This document shows, piece after piece, positions 57,571-64,000 of a DNA stretch of 64,000 nt (positions are counted from its first letter, which is position 1; each line of letters opens with the position of its first letter). The stretch covers positions 41,781,298-41,845,297 of the forward strand of contig JAYESD010000010.1 of the NCBI GenBank assembly GCA_036927565.1. Reading direction: 5' to 3'. Origin of the DNA: Tuctoria greenei. Taxonomy: Eukaryota > Streptophyta > Magnoliopsida > Poales > Poaceae. The translations under genes were made by a program, and so were the position numbers. A model generated the notes under the pieces. The model ran no database searches, was not told where the DNA came from, and saw nothing but the letters and a program-made list of their open reading frames with translations.

Positions 57571-59020
57571 ATGGCGAACTCTGCGGCAGCATCGTCCAAT
57601 GACAACGCCGGACAGCCTAACGGGGGAAATCTCTCCAGTGCCAACATCCAGTTGGTGCTATGGTCCCGGTGGGTGTTGCTGCACCACCACCACCTGTTCT
57701 GGATGCTAACGTCGGATAACAAGATGGTGCCCTTGTGTTTGTGATTGCATAGAAAAATAACCTGGAGAACGCGCTAATCACTGCATGTACTTTGCTCCAA
57801 CGACTGGGGATCCTCCGGCCGTCGTGGAACAATGGCGTACTGATGTTGAACATCTGGTTGCAGCCGCAACCAATGCCATCAGTAACCAAGCTCGCCCCCT
57901 GCTGGGCAGGCAACATTACAGCGAAGGACCTTGTCTAGTAGACTTGGTCCCCAAGTTTCACAGCACAGGAGACGTGTTGTGTCCCAACAGGTGACGTTGT
58001 TGCTCTCGGGGCACGTTGTACTCACACTGCGAAAAGACTCTCGATGCATGATCTCCGGTCGGAGCTCGACTGAAGATACATGCAGCAGGACCGCCACGTC
58101 CACACCAAGCGTGCTCGCGAGAGGCTCGGGAAAACCTTCTCCTTTGGGAGTAGGGGGCGGTTGTTCTGCCCTTGCCATGCACCTTGGCATGGTCCGATGG
58201 CCGCAGAAGTTCTGACCTCATTTACCGGAGAAGTACAACGAACTATCAATCCTGTCGAGTTCCTTCAAATCTACTCTACTGCCATTCCTGCAGCGCGGGG
58301 CAATGAGGTTGTGATGGCCAACTACTTCCCTGTGGCTCTGACTGGGACCGCTAGGTCCTGGTTCACGAGTCTTCCGCCTGACTCCATCAACATTTGGGCA
58401 GATCTATGCCACCAGTTGACAGCCAACTTCGGGAGCTCCCACGCCCGACCTGGCACAGAGCTGTATTTGTTCGCCATACAATAGAAGTCGAGAGAGTCAC
58501 TGCGATCGTTCATACAGCGGTTTTCCCAGGTACGGAACACAATTCCTTCTATCTCCATGGCATATGTCGTTATTGCATTTTGATAGGACGTCAGAGACAA
58601 GAAGATGCTAGAAAAGCTGGCGACAAAAGAAGTCACCAGTGTCATGGAACTCTTCAGCCTAGCTAACAAGTGTACTAGGCTACGGATGGCTGTGAAATGC
58701 ACTCCAAGCAAGTTCTGGAGGCTAGTAAAAAGTCCTCCAAGGCTCAAGACACTACTTCTAGTAATGGAATGAAGAATAAAAAGTCCAACGGCAAGAAGAA
58801 GCTGTCGGCCGGCATGCCTGTTGCTGCAGCTGCTGCAGCTCTAGGTGGCCGGGGGCCACGCCCTGAGAAACATCCTCGACCATCGTCTGAAGAAGATGGC
58901 GGTCAAAAGATGTGGTGTCCGATCCACAAAATGGACACCCACAATCTTAAAGATTGTCGCGAGGTCCAAGACCTTGTCGAGCGGTTCAGCAAGCATCGAG
59001 AAGAAGCTCCTTTCCGCTAG
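57571..59020 (+). pseudogene. Element I gag
   Basis: The frame starts MANSAAASSNDNAGQPNGG at 57571 and shifts soon after. The gag core at 58200-58484 has INPVEFLQIYSTAIPAARG, MANYFPVALTGTARSWF and TSLPPDSINIWADLC. It continues in a second frame with SLRSFIQRFSQVRNTIPS. The C-terminal part (58697-59020) has a lysine-rich stretch and WCPIHKMDTHNLKDC, the zinc-finger-like motif of this lineage. At least three frameshifts or stops. It would form the particle shell. Confidence 0.82.
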
Positions 59021-59101
59021 CGGGAAGGAAAGCAAAAAGTTGACGAAGCTCTGGCTGATCCGGAGCTAAGCTTCCAGGACCCCAAAAAGGTCCTGAAGGC
59101 T

Positions 59102-59800
59102 GTGTACAACACCATCGATGACAATTCTGACATCTCTGACAACGAGCATCGGAAGACCGTCAATACCATCTATGGAGGGTCCTGGGATATCACCTCCCAC
59201 CGCGTCCTCAAAACTATGCGTCCAGAGATGGCTGCCACAGCTCCTACTGCCAAGGCAGAACCTCATCGGAAGTGGATGGACACTCCCATAACTTTAGATG
59301 CTTCACACTACCCAAGAAACATGATCGGAGCTGGACAACTGCAGTTGATGGTGTCTCCTACTATCAACAATGTCCAACTCTATCATGTCTTGGTGGATGG
59401 AGGTTCGGCGCTCAACCTCCTCATTTATGGAGCGTTCGTCAAGATCCAGCTGAAACTCTCAGACCTTCGCCCCTCACGTCCTTTCTCTGGCGTAGGTCTG
59501 GGGGCCATCAGTCCTCTCGGCTCAGTCACACTCCTGGTGACCTTCAGGAATCGGGAGAATTATAGTACTTAGAAGCTGGTCTTCGATGTGGCACACATCA
59601 GCTTACTCTTCAACGGCATCCTAGGCAGGCCAGCCTTGTATAGGTTCATGGCCGCATCCCACTATGGCTACCTGGTGTTGAAGATGCTGACACCTTCTGG
59701 CATTCTCCGGATCCGCGGGGATTGTACAGCAGGAGTCGCTATGCTGGAAGCACTCCACGCGCTTGCAACAGCGCAAGAGGAAGCTTCCGGCAAGGACTAG
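59102..59800 (+). pseudogene. Element I protease region
   Basis: The frame contains GGSWDITSHRVLK, TLDASHYPRNMIGAGQLQ, then VLVDGGSALNLLIYGAF with a D-G-G active site, and LGAISPLGSVTLLVTF. A TAG at 59570 precedes FDVAHISLLFNGILGRPALY in another frame. The pattern fits the aspartic protease of Tat-type elements. Confidence 0.78.
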
Positions 59801-59942
59801 CTACTCAACCTCCGAGCACATGTCACCGAGGCTCAACCTCTGCACCACTCGTGCAGCCAAGTGGCGACACTGACATTCCCACCAAAGTTGTCCAAATTGG
59901 TTCTGATGCTGCCCAAACCACCCGCATATCCGGAGGTCTTGA

Positions 59943-61284
59943 CAACAAATAGGAACTCGCGCTCATCACTTTCCCCCGGAAAATTGTTGACGTGTTTGCA
60001 TGGCAACCGTCACAGATGCCTGGGATCCCTAGGGAGGTGATTGAGCACAGCCTGAAGATATACCATGACGCATGGCCAATACACCAGAAGCCCCGGAAGC
60101 AACTAGTCTTGCGACAGAACTTCATTCGACAAGAAATCAAGAAGCTGCTCGAAGCTTGTTTCATCCGGGAAGTTCATCATCCATGATGGCTGGCAAACCC
60201 AGTCGCTGTACCCAAGGCCGGCGGGAAACTTTGGATGTGTATCGACTGCACCACCTTGAATGAGGCATGTCCAAAAGATACATTTCGACTACCTAGGATA
60301 GACCAGATAGTGGACTCCACCTCCGGGTGTGAGCTATGGTGTTTCCTAGATGCATATTTTGGATATCATCAGATCCAAATGTCTAGGGAAGATGAAGAGC
60401 AGACTGCCTTCATAACAGTAGATGGGTTGTATTGCTATACTGCCATGCCTTTCAGTCTCAAAAACGCTACTTCAACCTGTGTGCGGTGCATGCACAATAC
60501 CTTTGGAGAGCTCATTAGGGACTTGGTGGAGGTTTACGTCGATGACATCGTCCTGAAGGTCAAGAACTAGGAGTCATTCCTTGACAACCTACAAGCCATC
60601 TTCGACAAGCCGCACGTGACGCGCACCAAGCTAAACCCGAACAAATGTGCCTTCGGGGTTAGCTCTGGGAAGCTCCTCGGATTCTTAGTGACTCATCGAG
60701 GAATTGAGGCAAACCTGGCGAAGATCAAGGCTATTGAGGACATGCGGCCCCCAGCCCGCATCAAGGATGTCCAGAAGCTAACTGGATGTCTAGCAGCGCT
60801 CAGCCAGTTCATCTCAAGACTGGCAGAACGGGCATTTCCCTTCATCAAGTTATTAAGGAAGTTCGAACCATTCCACTTTTCTAAAGAAGCAGAAAAGGCT
60901 TTTCAACATCCCAAGCAGCTCCTCACCACACTACCAATCATGGTAGCTCCAAACCCTGGTGAGCCTCTTTTGCTTTACATTTCGGCAACTATGGAGGCTG
61001 TCAGCATGGTCCTTGTCACGGAAAGACTAGAACCACCTACAGTTCAGGAGCCCAGACCCCTGAGGGAGAGTCCGGAGCTACCCGAAGGCGAGTTTGGGTC
61101 CCAGCCCCCAGGCACGGATCTTCAAGTCAAGCTGTCCGAGGATCAACCTCTCTCATCTGAGAGAGTTCACATGGTTGAAGAAGAAGTTTCGAACCCCTCC
61201 GAGAGCGTCCGGGAAGCTCAAGAAGAAGGTCCGGACCCCACCGGGAGGGTGTGGGTTGATGAAGAAGAAGCTTCGGGACCTTAA
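59943..61284 (+). pseudogene. Element I RT with RNase H replaced by acidic repeats
   Basis: RT starts near 59943 (IVDVFAWQPSQMPGIPREVI) and has CIDCTTLNEACPKDTFRLPR, YFGYHQIQM and CYTAMPFSLKNATSTC. YVDD is at 60535-60546. Then come KLNPNKCAFGVSSGKLLGFL and the thumb LTGCLAALSQFISRLAERAF. Stops fall at 60184 and 60568. The RNase H start (LLLYISATMEAVSMVLV) is followed by a Glu- and Pro-rich stretch with repeating EEEVSNPSESVREAQEEGP-like units to 61284. The catalytic remainder of RNase H is not seen before integrase begins. Confidence 0.82.
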
Positions 61285-61440
61285 TAGATAGTCCAGACTG
61301 AATGAAGGGGGTTGTCAAAACCTACCGCCTACCAAACTGAATGAAGGGGGCAAGACCAGCACCTCAAAATTGGTGGTCCCGATGGCCCTATTACCATGGC
61401 GTCCACTAATGGTTGTAGGCGCAGCAGGAAGCTTCGAGCA

Positions 61441-62716
61441 ATCCATCACGCAAGATCTGGAGGATCAAGTTAGCTCCGATCATGGATCTCGGATATCCGT
61501 AGCTACTTGAAAGACAACATCCTTCCTGAAGACGATGCATCCGTTGATGGGATTGTCAGATTGGCTAAAAGATACACGCTGATAGAATGGGATCTCTACC
61601 AGCGTGGTGCCAACATCGTGCTAATGCGGTGCATTGCCCGGGAAGAAGGCCGCAAGCTCCTCGCGGAAATCCATGGAGGTGAGTGTGGGAACCACACATC
61701 TTCCTGCACATTGGTTGGTAAAGCCTTCCAGCATAGCTTTTACTAGCCTACAGCTCTCCAGGATGCATTTGAGCTGGTAAAAAGTGTGAAGTGTGCCAGT
61801 TCCACAGGAAACAAATTCACACACTGGCTCAGTCGCTGCAAATGATACCTCCTACATGGCCATTCACTGTGTGGGGGATGGACATTTTCGGACCTTTCCC
61901 AAAAGCCGTCGGATATTACAGGTTCTTGAATGTCACCATTGACAAGTTCACCAAGTAGCCGGAAGCTACCCCAGTTGTGACAATGAACAAGCAATCAACT
62001 ATCAAGTTCTTGAAGTCCATAGTCTGTAGATTTCGAGTTCCGAATAGAGTCATACCTGACAACAGAACCCAATTCACAAGTGCAACATTTCAAGAATATT
62101 GCAAAGATCTGGGCATACAAGTCAGCTACGCATCAATATCTCACCCAACAAGTAATGGCCAAGCCGAGAGAACAAATGCCGAAATACTGAAAGGACTCAA
62201 GACGCGCACTTACGAACGCTTGAAGAAACATGGAGCCAACTGGATAGAGGAGCTTCCATTTGCACTGTGGGCGAGCAGGACAACACCTAGCTGGTCAACT
62301 GGAGAGATAACCTTCTTCCTGGTGTACGGAGCTAAAGTGGTCCTTCCTCCGGAGGTCACCATGGGGTCACTCCAGGTCCGGTCCTTCGACGAAGCCATGC
62401 AGGACAAGCTTCGGCGGAAGACATTGACCTCGTCGACGAGGGAAGGTGCCAAGCAGCTGTTCAGAATGCACGATCTCGCCAGGCGCTCTGGCACTATCAC
62501 CAAAGGCGTGTGCGCAATCGACAGCTTGAAGAAGGCGATCTGGTGCTGCAGAGAATACTAACTCATGAAGGGGTGAACAAACTGTCCCCAAGTTGGAAAG
62601 GTCCCTTTCGAGTGATCAAAGTATCCCGTCCCGGATGTGTTCGCTTGGCAACAGAGGATGGGACTCTGCTTCCCAATCCTTGGAACTTTGAGCACTTCCG
62701 TAAGTTTTATGCTTAG
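61441..62716 (+). pseudogene. Element I integrase
   Basis: The zinc region has HGGECGNHTSSCTLVGKAFQ, then a stop at 61744. The core has WGMDIFGPFPKAVGYYRF (first D at 61881), VIPDNRTQFTS (second D at 62058) and NGQAERTNAEILKGLKTRTY (E at 62165), so the DDE triad is kept. IPDNR has arginine where DNG is usual. An in-frame TAG lies at 61954. After 62500 the frame shifts, and the C-terminus EGDLVLQRILTHEG...LRKFY-type runs 62525-62716, ending at TAG. Confidence 0.85.
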
Positions 62717-63434
62717 TTTCACAGAGGTGAGTATGTAATTACACACAATGTAAGTTATAGAGTCTATAAACAGAGTCAGGTAGGTCCTAAACAAGAACAT
62801 TCGGACCCCTCCAGGAGGGTCCCGAGAGTTCAAGCCCACCTAACTTTGCCCTTGTACTGAAAGTGCGTCTTACCTACCCTGGGTTAGTACAAGATGAATA
62901 GCACACTTGGCCTGGTTCCGTACCCTATGTGTGTCCTTGTCTCCCCTATAATTCGGACATATAATTAAAGACATTGTTGTGTGAAAGCATACTCCATGTG
63001 CATTAATTTTGTACATGATCATTTTTTATTTTATTATATTTTTCTTCTTGTCTATAACGAAGTTTTACAATTCTTTTTGAGATTTAGTCGAAGTTATTCA
63101 TATGATATACGAGTCATATTGTTGATATTTTTTGGATCTTAGCACTGCTATATGGTCTACTCGCCTGAACACCGAAGCCAATGACAGGTCCGGTGTGCGC
63201 TATTGACTTAGACTGGTTTAGCACCCTAAGTACGCCACTCTACCTATATTCCGACAGGCCTCAGTAGTGCGGGTCCGGAAGGCATTCGGATATGAAGATA
63301 TTACATCATTTTACTTGTTATCATGTTGAATTCTTTCGGATCTAAATTTCAAATAAGAACAGTAAGACGCAAACAACTTGTAGACGAGAGGATGAATTTT
63401 ACTATTTTTTTTTGCCTTTAACGCGTAGGAAAAA
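62717..63434 (+). other. Element I 3' untranslated region
   Basis: No gene recognised. It precedes the tandem repeat; a long AT-rich stretch spans 62990-63130. Confidence 0.5.
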
Positions 63435-63945
63435 TTGAAAGTTCATGGCAATGGTGGATGTTGTCAGGGCTACTATGCTACGACAACCCCCAAGGGGCCT
63501 GTTGTAGATGTTTTATACGTTGAAAGTGGACGTCCTCAGAGCTAATAAGCTCCAACAACTCCCATGGGGGCTAGCCGTCAACGTGAAGAATTAGCGGCGA
63601 TATAAACGAAGATGGTGGAGAAATCTCCCAGAGGGGGTCTGCCGTCGATGTATTATATGTTGACAAGTGGACATCGTCGAAGCCAGGAAGCTCCGACGAT
63701 CCCATGGGGCCTGCCGTCCAAGCTCTATGTGTTGGAAGTGGGCGCCGTTGGACCTACCAAGCTCCGACACCTCCCAGGGGGCCTGTTGTCCAAGCTCTAT
63801 GTGTTGGAAGTGGGCGCCGTCGGACCTACCAAGCTCCAACACCTCCCAGGGGGCCCGCCGTCGACACTCTACGTGTTGACATTGGGCGCCATCGAACCTA
63901 CCAAGCTCCAACAACTCCAAGGGGCCGCCGTCGACGTCACAAAGG
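63435..63945 (+). repeat. 72-bp tandem repeat near the 3' end of element I
   Basis: The GCTCTATGTGTTGGAAGTGG anchor recurs at 63722 and 63794 and in altered form at 63866, exactly 72 bp apart. More diverged units extend left to about 63435, so there are about seven units. Open frames through it are repeat-encoded and not genes. Confidence 0.85.
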
Positions 63946-64000
63946 GTTCCTAAAGATGTCGGAGGTAAACTTTGGACCTAAGAGCTAAACATTCTAGCTA

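Larger units (their letters stand above)
56696..64000 (+). mobile_element. Element I: Tat/RIRE2-like Gypsy element, right end outside window
   Basis: I has a 5' LTR of 837 bp, a non-methionine primer site, gag, PR, RT, integrase and a 3' region with 72-bp tandem repeats. No second copy of the LTR start (TGTCAGTACCC) is present before 64000, so the 3' LTR lies beyond. The last five bases of F's LTR before it are GCGAC, the expected target duplication. Confidence 0.8.

Noticed and set aside
63612..63953. Repetitive 94-113 codon frames
   Set aside because: Encoded by the 72-bp tandem repeat in three frames, so translation is incidental.

Overview
The window is repeat-dense plant nuclear DNA, almost certainly from a grass. 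Every coding region I can recognise belongs to a transposable element: Ty3/Gypsy LTR retrotransposons of three kinds (CRM-like/centromeric chromovirus, Tekay/Del-like chromovirus, Tat/RIRE2-like) and one CACTA (En/Spm) DNA transposon. I found no host gene, tRNA, rRNA or CRISPR. The grass call rests on the element families and on the methionine-tRNA primer sites (TGGTATCAGAGC type). Several CRM-type elements hint at pericentromeric or heterochromatic DNA, but that is inference.

The layout is one deep nest. Element letters are mine. F is an old minus-strand Tekay-like element. Its 3' LTR is split into 1720-2116 and 26856-29744, its pol and gag lie at 29745-34022, its gag start at 38651-38965, and its leader and 5' LTR end at 56248-56695. 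A is a minus-strand CRM-type element inserted in F's 3' LTR (2117-5169 and 23102-26855). B is a plus-strand Tekay-like tandem array inserted in A (5170-23101), with LTRs at 5244-8117 and 19696-22555 and a third LTR stub at 22962-23101. C is a young CRM-type element (11839-18859) inserted in B's integrase, with identical AGTGG target duplications and 864-bp LTRs that differ at only five positions. By-eye LTR divergence agrees with the nesting order: F about 15-20%, A about 12%, B about 5-9%, C 0.6%.

G (34038-38646, plus) is a relative of F inserted into F's gag. D (39374-43802, plus) and E (43803-48579, minus) are two truncated CRM-type copies meeting tail to tail at a scrambled junction. E interrupts a CACTA-type accessory transposase relic (48580-49340). 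The TNP2 transposase of a CACTA element follows (51067-56110) and is itself split by a small non-autonomous LTR element, H (52483-54502). The CACTA right terminus at 56247 abuts F's leader.

I (56696 to beyond the right edge, plus) is a Tat/RIRE2-like element inserted in F's 5' LTR. It has decayed gag-PR-RT-IN and a 72-bp tandem repeat near its 3' end. Nearly all reading frames carry stops or frameshifts. Only C keeps a long open polyprotein frame, and it has lost RNase H and a zinc-knuckle cysteine and carries a stop near the integrase end. No cellular pathway is encoded; the genes 'work together' only as gag-pol or transposase sets of their own elements.
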